Positions 1 through 6,422 are shown, counted from the first letter of the stretch. The stretch: 9,137 nt of DNA from Pseudomonadota bacterium (GCA_023413605.1 JAEZPL010000270.1:1-9137), one strand, 5' to 3'. Program-made: numbers and translations. The notes: generated by a model not told the origin, from the sequence alone.

Positions 1-46
1 GTGCCGCCGATTGAACCCCGTTCCCCCGCTTCCGTCTGTGACTCCG

Positions 47-784
47 TCACACGCCTTCCCGCTCGTCCAGCGCCAGCAGCGCGGACGCGTCGCGCACGGC
101 GACACGGCCGCGGGCCAGTTCGACCAGCCCGCGCCGTTCGAACTCCTTCAACTGCCGGCTGATCACCTCGCGCGCGGTGCCGAGTTCGACGGCCAGCGCC
201 TGGTGCGTGGTGTCCAGCCCACCCTGCCCGTCGCAATGATCCACCAGGAAGCGGGCGAGCCTCAGGTCGATGCGCCCGAAGGCCACCTCCTCCACCAGCA
301 TCATCATGCCGAGCAGGCGGGTGCCGAAGGAGGCGAACACGAAGTTCCGGAACACGGCGGAGCGGGCCAGCAGGTCATGGAAGGCCCCGGCCCCCAGCGC
401 CACGGCGTCGAGGTCGGTTTCCGCCACGCCTTCGGCGTTGTAGTCGGCGCGCGTCATCAGGCAGGACGTGGTGAGGATGCAGGTTTCCCCGCGCGCCACG
501 CGGTAGAGCACGATCTCGCGCCCCGTCTCCGACGTCATCTGCACGCGCACGGAGCCGTCCAGCAGCATCAGGAAATTGCGGCACAGCCCGCCGATCCGGA
601 ACAGGATCGTGCCGCGCGGCATCGACACCCGCGCACCGCCGCTGCGCAGCAGGGCCAGCGCCTCCGGCTCCAGCCCGCCGAGCGCCGGGAAGGCGTCCAG
701 CCATTCAGGGCGTCCAAGGGCATCCCGTCCCCGGGCATTCTGCACGCTCGCATCCTGCATTCGGGCGTCTTGAACCGGCGGCAT
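47..784 (-). CDS. Crp/Fnr-family transcriptional regulator
   Basis: A predicted cytoplasmic DNA-binding regulator of 245 residues, a usual length for the family. Residues about 33-150 form a cyclic-nucleotide-binding-type beta barrel (MPRGTILFRIG near 55, LLDGSVRV near 74, GREIVLYRVARGE at 88-100). Residues about 165-185 look like the dimer helix. Residues 190-235 are the Crp-type winged helix, with recognition-helix segment TAREVISRQLKEFERRGLVE. It contains E206, S209 and R210, matching the FNR pattern ExxSR; R205, E206 and R210 also fit the CRP pattern RExxxR, so the target site cannot be predicted. The barrel lacks the Arg-Ser pair that binds cAMP phosphate in CRP, and there is no FNR-type N-terminal cysteine cluster. 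Cysteines are at 68, 103, 108 and 184. The start at 784 is chosen because GGGAGGG lies just before it; the upstream extension of the open frame looks non-coding. It is transcribed divergently from a polysaccharide gene set, so it may control that set or itself (inference). Confidence 0.9.
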   Translation of the reverse strand: MPPVQDARMQDASVQNARGRDALGRPEWLDAFPALGGLEPEALALLRSGGARVSMPRGTILFRIGGLCRNFLMLLDGSVRVQMTSETGREIVLYRVARGETCILTTSCLMTRADYNAEGVAETDLDAVALGAGAFHDLLARSAVFRNFVFASFGTRLLGMMMLVEEVAFGRIDLRLARFLVDHCDGQGGLDTTHQALAVELGTAREVISRQLKEFERRGLVELARGRVAVRDASALLALDEREGV

Positions 785-787
785 GAT

Positions 788-794
788 CCCTCCC
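788..794 (-). promoter_or_regulatory. Ribosome-binding site of the Crp/Fnr regulator
   Basis: On the minus strand GGGAGGG is followed by ATC and the ATG at 784. The core GGAGG is 4 nt from the start, slightly short but strong. No comparable site precedes the next in-frame ATG at 760, which decides the start. Confidence 0.7.
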
Positions 795-808
795 TGTCGG
801 CAATACCC

Positions 809-837
809 ATTATCGACGAAGGGACACCTCCGGTCCA
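809..837 (-). promoter_or_regulatory. Candidate sigma-70-type promoter of the regulator
   Basis: On the minus strand TGGACC (837-832, 4 of 6 matches to TTGACA) is separated by exactly 17 bp from GATAAT (814-809, 5 of 6 matches to TATAAT). Transcription would start near 802 and give a leader of roughly 18 nt before the ATG at 784, enough for the ribosome-binding site. This is pattern matching only; alphaproteobacterial housekeeping promoters often have poor -10 boxes, so it could be coincidence. Confidence 0.4.
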
Positions 838-845
838 TCCCATCC

Positions 846-924
846 AAACGGCCGGCTCCGGCAAGCTTACCCAATGCGCGCATCTTCCTCCCCGGATGCT
901 CTGGGCGCACCATGAAACGGCCGG
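846..924. repeat. Pair of 10-bp direct repeats AAACGGCCGG
   Basis: AAACGGCCGG occurs at 846-855 and again at 915-924, 69 bp from start to start, both inside the divergent intergenic region. Each copy contains the self-complementary CGGCCG. They could be a paired regulator-binding site, but in DNA this rich in G and C a repeated CGGCCGG core can arise by chance. Confidence 0.4.
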
Positions 925-945
925 ACGATAGCGGCGTTCTAGCCA

Positions 946-975
946 CCGGAACGCCCCGAATGGGGCGCGGTTCGG
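946..975. repeat. Compound inverted repeat in the leader of the BY-kinase gene
   Basis: A perfect 6-bp inverted repeat CGCCCC (952-957) and GGGGCG (962-967) encloses the 4-nt loop GAAT. Outside it, GAAC (949-952) can alternatively pair with GTTC (970-973), and CC (946-947) with GG (974-975) if G948 is bulged. The structure ends 5 nt before the GAGGAGGA ribosome-binding site at 981-988. It could be an RNA hairpin affecting translation or a DNA operator; it has no T-run and is unlikely to be a terminator. Confidence 0.5.
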
Positions 976-980
976 CATGC

Positions 981-988
981 GAGGAGGA
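981..988 (+). promoter_or_regulatory. Ribosome-binding site that selects a TTG start
   Basis: GAGGAGGA is followed 6 nt later by TTG at 995-997, an ideal distance. The in-frame ATG at 977 lies before this site and has no purine-rich stretch of its own, so the TTG is the more likely start of the BY-kinase gene. Confidence 0.7.
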
Positions 989-994
989 CCCGCT

Positions 995-3259
995 TTGGCC
1001 ACCCAGGACGTTCACGACCAACCCGCGCGGCGGCAGACGGGACCAATCTCCTTCGATTTGTCGACCGCCGCAGCAAGCGCGGTGCGGCGCACCATGGGGA
1101 TGCTTCTGCGCCACAAGCTCCTGATCGGCACGGTGATCGTCCTGGGCACCGGGCTAGCGGCCCTGGTGGCGTTGCGGATGACGCCGCTCTACACCGCCGA
1201 GACGCTGATCATGGTGGAGAGCCGCCGCAATCAGGTGATGAAGTACCAGGAGGTCGTCTCCGGTCTGTCGACGGAGCTGGGCGCCCTGCAAAGCGAGGTG
1301 GCGATCCTGAAATCGCCGGCTTTCGCGGAGAAGGTGGTCACCAAGCTCAACCTGATGAACGACCCGGAATTCAACCAGTCGCTCCGCCCGCCGCAGACCG
1401 ACTGGCTGTATTATCTCTACCCCAAGAACTGGCTGCCGGAGTCCTGGTGGAACGCCGCCCGCGGCGAGCGCGCCGAATTCGAGCTGAGCCCCGAGGAAAA
1501 GGCGACCAACGAGAAGACCGGGGTCGTCAACACCTTCATCGAGAACCTGTCGGTCCGGCCGCAGGGCCGCTCCTACGTCATCGCCGTGAATTTCGACAGC
1601 GAGGATCCGCGCAAGGCGGCGCTGATCGCCAACACCATCGGCGAGCTGTATCTGGTCGATCAGCTGGACGAGAAGTTCAAGGCGGCCAAGCGCGCCACCA
1701 CCTGGCTGGAGGAACGCATCGCCGACCTGCGGCGCGAGGCCAAGACGACCGGCGAGGCGGCGGAGAAATACCGCGCCGAAAGCGGCCTGACCTCCGCCAC
1801 CGGCGAGACCACCATTCTGGCCCAGCAGCTGGCCGAGCTGAACACCAACTACATCCTGGCCCGCACCAAGCGGCAGGAGGCGGAGAACAAGTACCGCGAG
1901 GTCTCCAACCTGGCGCAGAGCCCGCGCGGCGTGTCGGCCATCGGCGACGTGCTGGGCTCCCCCCTGATCCAGGCGCTGCGCCAGCAGGAGGTCGAGCTTC
2001 AGCGCAAGATCGCCGACGCATCCAACAAGTACGGCTCCAAGCACCCCGCGCTGACCGCTCTGCAAAGCGAGCTGCGCGACCTGCAGGGCCAGATCAGGTC
2101 CGACGTCAGCCGCATCGTCCAGAACCTCGCCAACGAGGTGGAACTGGAGCGCGGGCGCGAGGCCGCCCTGAAGGCCAACCTGGACCAGCTGCAATCCCAG
2201 CGGAACGCGCAGCAGCAATCCAACGTGACCCTGCGCACCCTGGAACGCGACGCCGAAACCTCGCAGACCATGTACGAGGCGATGCTGACCCGCTTCCAGG
2301 AAATCGCGGGGCAGACCGACATCCAGCAGCCGGACTCCCGCATCGTGTCGGAGGCGGCCATCCCGCTGAACCCGTCGCAGCCGAACAAGAAGATGATCGT
2401 GCTGCTGGCGCTGGTCGCCTCGGCGACGCTGGGCGTCCTGCTGGCCCTGCTGCGCGAGCAGTCCGAAAAGGGCTTCCGCAGCCCGCACCAGTTCGAGGCG
2501 GCGACCGGCGTGCGCAGCTTGGGCATCGTGCCGGCGATCAGCCGGCGGCGGCGCTTCACCACCTCGCCCGCGGCCTACGCCATCGACAAGCCGATGTCGG
2601 CCTTCGCCGAGGCCATGCAGAACCTGCGCACCACGCTGCTGCTGGCCAACCCGGACGGGCACCAGCGGGTGATCCTGTTCGGGTCCTCCGTCCCCGGCGA
2701 GGGCAAAAGCTCCATCGCCGCGGCCTTCGCCCGCATCTGCGCCAACTCCGGCCAGAAAACGATCCTGGTCGACTGCGACATGCGCCGCAAGGGCCTGCAC
2801 GACATGCTGGGGCTGGAGAACCGCCGCGGCCTGTACGAGGTGCTGGCCGGCGAGTTCGCCCCGTCGGAGGTGATCCAGACCGACCCGCGCACCGGCCTGC
2901 AGTTCATCTCGTCCGGCCGCGGCTCCGCCCTGCCGCAGGACATGCTGGGGTCCAGCCGCATGCACCAGCTGATTTCCCGTCTGGCGCTGGAATACGACCG
3001 GGTGATCCTGGACAGCCCGCCGGTCCTGGCGGTGTCGGAAGGCAAGCTGCTGGCCGCGCTGGCCGACCAGACCGTGTTCATCGTGCATTGGGGCAAGACC
3101 AAGCGGGAAACCGCCATGGCCGGCCTGAAGGAGGTCATGGAGGCGGGCGGCGAGGTCGTCGGCGTCCTGTTCTCCCAGGTCGATATCCGCCGCCACGCCC
3201 AGTACGAATTCCCCGACAGCGGCCGCTACCACGGCTACCGCCGGTACTACGCGAACTGA
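995..3259 (+). CDS. Wzz/GNVR-type polysaccharide co-polymerase fused to a BY-type tyrosine autokinase (Wzc/ExoP/GumC-like)
   Basis: An inner-membrane protein that sets chain length and helps export surface polysaccharide; kinase cycling through its tail tyrosines normally controls assembly. From the TTG start it has 754 residues, typical for fused BY-kinases. Order: short cytoplasmic N-terminus, first TM about 37-60, Wzz-type periplasmic region, long coiled-coil stretches about 225-408 including the GNVR-type segment YGSKHPALTALQSEL (346-360), proline-rich IPLNPSQPNKK (456-466), second TM about 467-485, then the cytoplasmic kinase. The kinase shows Walker A GSSVPGEGKSS (563-573), Walker A' ILVDCDMRR (590-598) and Walker B VILDSPP (670-676). 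The C-terminus has five tyrosines in its last 18 residues (737, 745, 748, 751, 752), the usual autophosphorylation cluster. All key motifs are intact. The ATG at 977 would add six residues but lacks a ribosome-binding site. It is the first gene of the plus-strand set. Confidence 0.95.
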   Translation: MATQDVHDQPARRQTGPISFDLSTAAASAVRRTMGMLLRHKLLIGTVIVLGTGLAALVALRMTPLYTAETLIMVESRRNQVMKYQEVVSGLSTELGALQSEVAILKSPAFAEKVVTKLNLMNDPEFNQSLRPPQTDWLYYLYPKNWLPESWWNAARGERAEFELSPEEKATNEKTGVVNTFIENLSVRPQGRSYVIAVNFDSEDPRKAALIANTIGELYLVDQLDEKFKAAKRATTWLEERIADLRREAKTTGEAAEKYRAESGLTSATGETTILAQQLAELNTNYILARTKRQEAENKYREVSNLAQSPRGVSAIGDVLGSPLIQALRQQEVELQRKIADASNKYGSKHPALTALQSELRDLQGQIRSDVSRIVQNLANEVELERGREAALKANLDQLQSQRNAQQQSNVTLRTLERDAETSQTMYEAMLTRFQEIAGQTDIQQPDSRIVSEAAIPLNPSQPNKKMIVLLALVASATLGVLLALLREQSEKGFRSPHQFEAATGVRSLGIVPAISRRRRFTTSPAAYAIDKPMSAFAEAMQNLRTTLLLANPDGHQRVILFGSSVPGEGKSSIAAAFARICANSGQKTILVDCDMRRKGLHDMLGLENRRGLYEVLAGEFAPSEVIQTDPRTGLQFISSGRGSALPQDMLGSSRMHQLISRLALEYDRVILDSPPVLAVSEGKLLAALADQTVFIVHWGKTKRETAMAGLKEVMEAGGEVVGVLFSQVDIRRHAQYEFPDSGRYHGYRRYYAN

Positions 3260-3279
3260 CGCTTTTGACGGAGGACGCC

Positions 3280-3314
3280 ATTCCCCTCTCCCGCTCCCGG
3301 CGGGAGAGGGGAAT
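3280..3314. repeat. Perfect 15-bp hairpin between the kinase and flippase genes
   Basis: ATTCCCCTCTCCCGC (3280-3294) is the exact reverse complement of 3300-3314, with the 5-nt loop TCCCG. It starts 20 nt after the kinase stop and ends 29 nt before the flippase ATG. The arms begin with A-T pairs, but no T-run follows on the plus strand, so it is not a textbook intrinsic terminator. Pyrimidine-rich CCCTCTCCCGC palindromes of this style are, from memory, common between genes in high-GC proteobacteria and may be a REP-like element. It could also protect the upstream mRNA end or partly attenuate reading into the flippase gene. Confidence 0.75.
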
Positions 3315-3343
3315 AAGGCGTTTCCTGCTTTCCGGAATCCGCA

Positions 3344-4789
3344 ATGACCGCCGGACGACGCATCTTCCTGAACATCCGCGCGCTGGGGCTGGCACGCGTC
3401 GCCACCCTGCTCAGCGGGCTGGTCACCACGGCCTGGACCGCGCGCGCGCTGGGGCCGGAAGGCTTCGGCGTGCTGGGATTCGGCACCTCCATGCTGGCCT
3501 ACGCGGCGCTGTTCGTGAATCTCGGCCTGTCCACCTACGCGGTGCGCGAGATCGCGCGCGAGCCGGAGCGGGCAACGGTGCTGGCCGACCATGTGCTGAC
3601 GCTGCGCACGCTGCTGGCGGTGCTGGTCGGCGGGCTCTATGCCGCCTTCGTGCTGACGCTCGACAAGCCGGCGCTGGTCAAGGCCGTGCTGCTGGTGCAG
3701 GCGGTCCAGCTGCTGGGCAACGCGCTGGTGCTCGACTTCGTCTATCAGGCGACGGAGCGGATGGGCGTGATCGCGGTGCGCGAGATCGGCACGTCGTTGG
3801 GCATCATGGTGGCGATGCTGGCGCTGGTGCGCGGACCGGACGACGTGGCCGTCGCCGCGGCCATCACCGGCGGGTCCTTCCTGGTCAACGCCGTGCTGAT
3901 GCTGGTCCGCTTCAGCCGCGACTTCCGGCCGCCCCGCCCGCGGATGGACCTGAAGGTGTGGGGCGAGATCCTGAAGGTCTCCGCGCCCATGGCGGTCAGC
4001 GTCTTCGCCTGGGCGCTGTTCTCGCACCTGGACCTCGTGATGCTGGGTTTCATGGAGCCGCAGCACGACGTCGGCCTTTACGCCGCGGACGCCAAGCTGC
4101 TGGTGCTGTCGCTGACGGCGGGCAACATCGTGATGAGCGCCTTCATGCCGCAGCTCGCCGCGGCCTGGGGCGACACGGAACGGCTGCGCGAGCGCATGCG
4201 CGACTACGCCACCACGATGCTGAGCATCGGCATGCTGATCTCGGCCGGCGGCGTGACGCTGGCGCCCGCCATTCTCGGCGTGGTCTACGGCCCGGCCTAC
4301 GCGCCGGCCGCCGACGCGCTGCGCCTGCTGATGGTGTCGGTGGCGGTGGTGCACGTCAACCTGGCGCTCGGCAACCCGCTGCTGGTCTGGCACCGGCAGA
4401 CCGCCTACATGGGCGCGATCCTGGCCGGCGGGGTGGTGAACGCGGCGCTGAACGCCGTGCTGATCCCGCGCTGGGGAATCGAGGGATCCGCCGCCGCCAC
4501 CATCGTGGCGGAACTGACGGCCATGGCCGGACTCGCGTGGCAGCACCGGCGCGCGGTCGGCCAAATCCATCTGGGCATCATCGGGCGCGCGGCGCTGTGC
4601 GGCGTTCTGGCCATCGCCGCTACCCTGGCGCTGGGCCACGCCCTCCCCGGATTGCTGGACCCGCACAGGCCGCTTCTGGCCGTGCTGGGGGGCGGGGCCA
4701 CCCTGGTGACGGTGTACGCCCTGGCTGTCCTGATGACCGGGCTCGTACGCCCTTCGCGTCTGCGGCGCCTCATGGAGGCGGTGGCCTGA
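3344..4789 (+). CDS. Wzx-type oligosaccharide flippase (polysaccharide biosynthesis membrane protein)
   Basis: A 481-residue polytopic inner-membrane protein, the usual size for Polysacc_synt/Wzx flippases of the MOP superfamily, which move undecaprenyl-pyrophosphate-linked repeat units to the periplasmic side. The N-terminus has the typical pattern RRIFLNIRALGLARVATLLS followed by ARALGPEGFGVLGFG (34-48). Roughly 12-14 hydrophobic segments are visible, near 18-32, 44-63, 84-106, 112-131, 147-162, 166-187, 216-236, 250-268, 290-312, 325-347, 355-375, 384-398, 414-430 and 443-466. The mid-protein segment HLDLVMLGFMEPQHDVGLYAADAKL (228-252; shown whole only by position, key piece DVGLYAADAKL) is characteristic. 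The start has only a weak site, GGAA, 6 nt upstream. It follows the kinase gene by 84 nt, most of it a hairpin, so the two may be co-transcribed. The sugar unit moved cannot be told from sequence. Confidence 0.9.
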   Translation: MTAGRRIFLNIRALGLARVATLLSGLVTTAWTARALGPEGFGVLGFGTSMLAYAALFVNLGLSTYAVREIAREPERATVLADHVLTLRTLLAVLVGGLYAAFVLTLDKPALVKAVLLVQAVQLLGNALVLDFVYQATERMGVIAVREIGTSLGIMVAMLALVRGPDDVAVAAAITGGSFLVNAVLMLVRFSRDFRPPRPRMDLKVWGEILKVSAPMAVSVFAWALFSHLDLVMLGFMEPQHDVGLYAADAKLLVLSLTAGNIVMSAFMPQLAAAWGDTERLRERMRDYATTMLSIGMLISAGGVTLAPAILGVVYGPAYAPAADALRLLMVSVAVVHVNLALGNPLLVWHRQTAYMGAILAGGVVNAALNAVLIPRWGIEGSAAATIVAELTAMAGLAWQHRRAVGQIHLGIIGRAALCGVLAIAATLALGHALPGLLDPHRPLLAVLGGGATLVTVYALAVLMTGLVRPSRLRRLMEAVA

Positions 4790-5020
4790 TCCCCCCACGC
4801 TATCCCGAAGACACGCCCGCGCCAACCGGAAGCACGCTTCTCAGCGGTCCGGAGTAATCCGAAAAAAGCATCGATCGATCAACGGCATAGCCTATTCACG
4901 CAATAAAAAGGACCGGAACATTGCCACACCGCAGGACGTTCGGAGTTGCGCAGGCGCGGCCGGTGGATGGGAACTGCGCCTTTGGATGCATGCGCAATAC
5001 ACAGGCAGGATCGAACGAAT
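4790..5020. other. 231-bp gene-free gap with an A/T-rich patch
   Basis: No supportable gene is seen between the flippase stop and the dehydrogenase start. The stretch from about 4855 to 4925 is clearly richer in A and T than the rest of the window, with an A6 run at 4862-4867, the palindrome ATCGATCGAT at 4870-4879 and AATAAAAAGG at 4902-4911. Such a patch is where an internal promoter for the downstream four genes would be expected, but I found no -35/-10 pair good enough to call. No terminator-like hairpin with a T-run is present on the plus strand. Confidence 0.5.
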
Positions 5021-6376
5021 ATGCTCCCTAAATCCTTCCCGGACCGAAATGTCTGTGTTCTGGGCCTGGGCTACGTCGGATTGACGTTGGCCGTCGCCAT
5101 GGCCGACGCAGGCTTTCAGGTGCATGGCGTCGAGGTGCGCGGCGAGGTGCTGGACAAGCTGGCGCGCGGCATCCCGCATTTCCACGAACCCGGCCTGACC
5201 GAGAAGCTGCAACACGTCATGGCGCGCGGGCGCTTCACCTTCGGCCGCACGCCGGAGGGCTGCGAGCATTGCAGCGTCTTCATCATCACCGTCGGCACGC
5301 CGCTGGGCCGCGACGGGCGCGTGCGCACCGACATGATCGAGGCGGCGACCCGGCAGGTGGCCGAGCGCCTCCACGACGGCGACCTCGTCATCCTGCGCTC
5401 CACGGTCAAGCTGGGCACCACCCGCGGCGTGGTGGCGCCGATCCTGCGCGCGACCGGCAAGAAGTTCGACATCGCCTTCTGCCCGGAACGCACGCTGGAA
5501 GGGCAGGCGCTGATCGAGCTGAACCAGCTGCCCCAGATCATCGGCGCGGAAAGCATCGAGGTGGCGACCCGTGCCGCGCAGATCTTCGGCTTCCTGACGC
5601 CGACGACGGTCAAGGTCTCCACGCTGGAAACGGCGGAGATGATCAAGCTGGTGGACAACACCTATCGTGACGTGACCTTCGCCTTCGCCAACGAGATCGC
5701 CCGGCTGTGCAACGCCATGGAGGTTTCGGCGCTGGAGGTGTCGCGGGCGGGCAAGCTGGGCTACCCGCGCACGCAGCTGCCGCTGCCCGGCCCGGTCGGC
5801 GGCCCCTGCCTGGAGAAAGACCCGCACATCCTGATCGAATCCGCCCGCGAGGTCGGGGTGGACATGGACATCACCGCCGCCGGCCGCCGCATCAACGAAA
5901 GCCAGCCGCACGAGGTGTCGCGTTTCCTGGAATCGCTGACCACCTCCATGCAGGGCTTCCCCAAGACGCCGACCATCAGCCTGATGGGTCTGGCCTTCAA
6001 GGGCCGTCCGGCGACGGACGACCTGCGCGGCACCATGGCCAAGCCGCTGTTCGAGGAACTGCGGACCCGCTTCCCGCAGGCCCGCTGGCGCGGTTTCGAC
6101 GCGGTGGTCGCCGCGGACGACATCCGCAGCTTCGGCCTGGAGCCGGCGCCCAGCATGGCCGAGGCGGTGGAGGGCGCCAACCTCGCCGTCATCCTGAACA
6201 ACCACCCGGTCTTCACCTCCATGCCGCTGCCCGATCTGGCGAACCGCATGGACCGGCCGGGCGTCATCTACGATTTCTGGAACAACTTCAACAGCCGCGA
6301 GGTGGACCTGCCCGAAGGCACGGCCTACGTGGCGCTCGGCAGCCACGGCGCCGCCCGCTTCGCCCACGTGGCTTAG
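5021..6376 (+). CDS. UDP-glucose/GDP-mannose-type nucleotide-sugar dehydrogenase
   Basis: A cytoplasmic NAD-dependent enzyme of 451 residues that oxidises the C6 alcohol of a nucleotide sugar to a carboxylate in two steps, giving a uronic-acid donor. The N-terminal Rossmann motif is VLGLGYVGL (13-21). Further signatures are ITVGTPLG (89-96), RSTVKLGTT (126-134) and FCPERTLEG (153-161). The central domain has AEMIKLVDNTYRD (205-217), and the catalytic loop GPVGGPCLEKDP (257-268) with nucleophile C263. The C-terminal domain has LAFKGRPATDDLR (324-336). All expected catalytic residues appear present. The loop reads GGPCLEKD rather than the common GGSCxPKD of UDP-glucose dehydrogenases, so the substrate (UDP-glucose, UDP-N-acetyl sugar or GDP-mannose) is not assigned. 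The ATG at 5021 is preferred because the Rossmann fold begins just after it and AGGA lies 10 nt upstream; an upstream TTG at 4946 would add 25 unlikely residues. Confidence 0.93.
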   Translation: MLPKSFPDRNVCVLGLGYVGLTLAVAMADAGFQVHGVEVRGEVLDKLARGIPHFHEPGLTEKLQHVMARGRFTFGRTPEGCEHCSVFIITVGTPLGRDGRVRTDMIEAATRQVAERLHDGDLVILRSTVKLGTTRGVVAPILRATGKKFDIAFCPERTLEGQALIELNQLPQIIGAESIEVATRAAQIFGFLTPTTVKVSTLETAEMIKLVDNTYRDVTFAFANEIARLCNAMEVSALEVSRAGKLGYPRTQLPLPGPVGGPCLEKDPHILIESAREVGVDMDITAAGRRINESQPHEVSRFLESLTTSMQGFPKTPTISLMGLAFKGRPATDDLRGTMAKPLFEELRTRFPQARWRGFDAVVAADDIRSFGLEPAPSMAEAVEGANLAVILNNHPVFTSMPLPDLANRMDRPGVIYDFWNNFNSREVDLPEGTAYVALGSHGAARFAHVA

Positions 6377-6422
6377 GGCGTCGCCTGAGGCTTGCTTGAG
6401 GTTTTTGCTTAAGGGGAACCCG

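Larger units (their letters stand above)
785..994. promoter_or_regulatory. Divergent intergenic control region
   Basis: This gene-free stretch lies between the start of the minus-strand regulator and the start of the plus-strand BY-kinase gene, so it must carry control signals for both unless one is read from elsewhere. It contains the candidate minus-strand promoter (809-837), two copies of AAACGGCCGG (846-855 and 915-924) and a compound inverted repeat (946-975). I could not find a convincing -35/-10 pair for the plus-strand gene. There is no T-run or terminator-like structure in it. Confidence 0.6.

Noticed and set aside
37..51. TGTGAC-TCC-GTCACA, resembling a CRP site, at the end of the regulator gene
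   Set aside because: The half-sites TGTGA and TCACA are separated by 5 bp, not the 6 bp of the CRP consensus, and it overlaps the regulator's stop codon, far from a promoter. The 6-bp stem has no T-run, so it is not called a terminator either.
11..931. Plus-strand open frame antisense to the regulator
   Set aside because: The opposite strand encodes a complete Crp/Fnr protein with recognisable motifs; this frame gives a Gln/His/Arg-rich product with no family.
3280..3314. Calling the hairpin after the kinase gene a rho-independent terminator
   Set aside because: The stem is strong, but no T-run follows on the plus strand, and a polysaccharide gene in the same direction starts 29 nt later. 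It is listed as a repeat instead.
1154..4825. A very long open frame on the minus strand opposite the kinase and flippase genes
   Set aside because: It is rich in His, Gln, Arg, Gly and Ala with no recognisable domain, spans two well-supported genes and their intergenic hairpin, and is explained by the strong GC-ending codon bias of the plus-strand genes.
1447..4857. A long plus-strand open frame shifted against the kinase and flippase genes
   Set aside because: Arg/Gly/Pro-rich, low-complexity translation without domains; it crosses the kinase stop and flippase start, a composition artefact.
4800..4871. A 23-residue minus-strand open frame in the flippase-dehydrogenase gap
   Set aside because: No ribosome-binding site, no family resemblance and too short to support.
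4870..4882. ATCGATCGATCAA considered as an FNR/CRP-type operator
   Set aside because: Only one half-site (ATCAA) fits an FNR box; the other half at the required distance does not match.
4892..6367. Minus-strand open frame antisense to the nucleotide-sugar dehydrogenase
   Set aside because: No domain is visible and the sense gene has all catalytic motifs; similar shadows lie opposite the epimerase and fcl genes.
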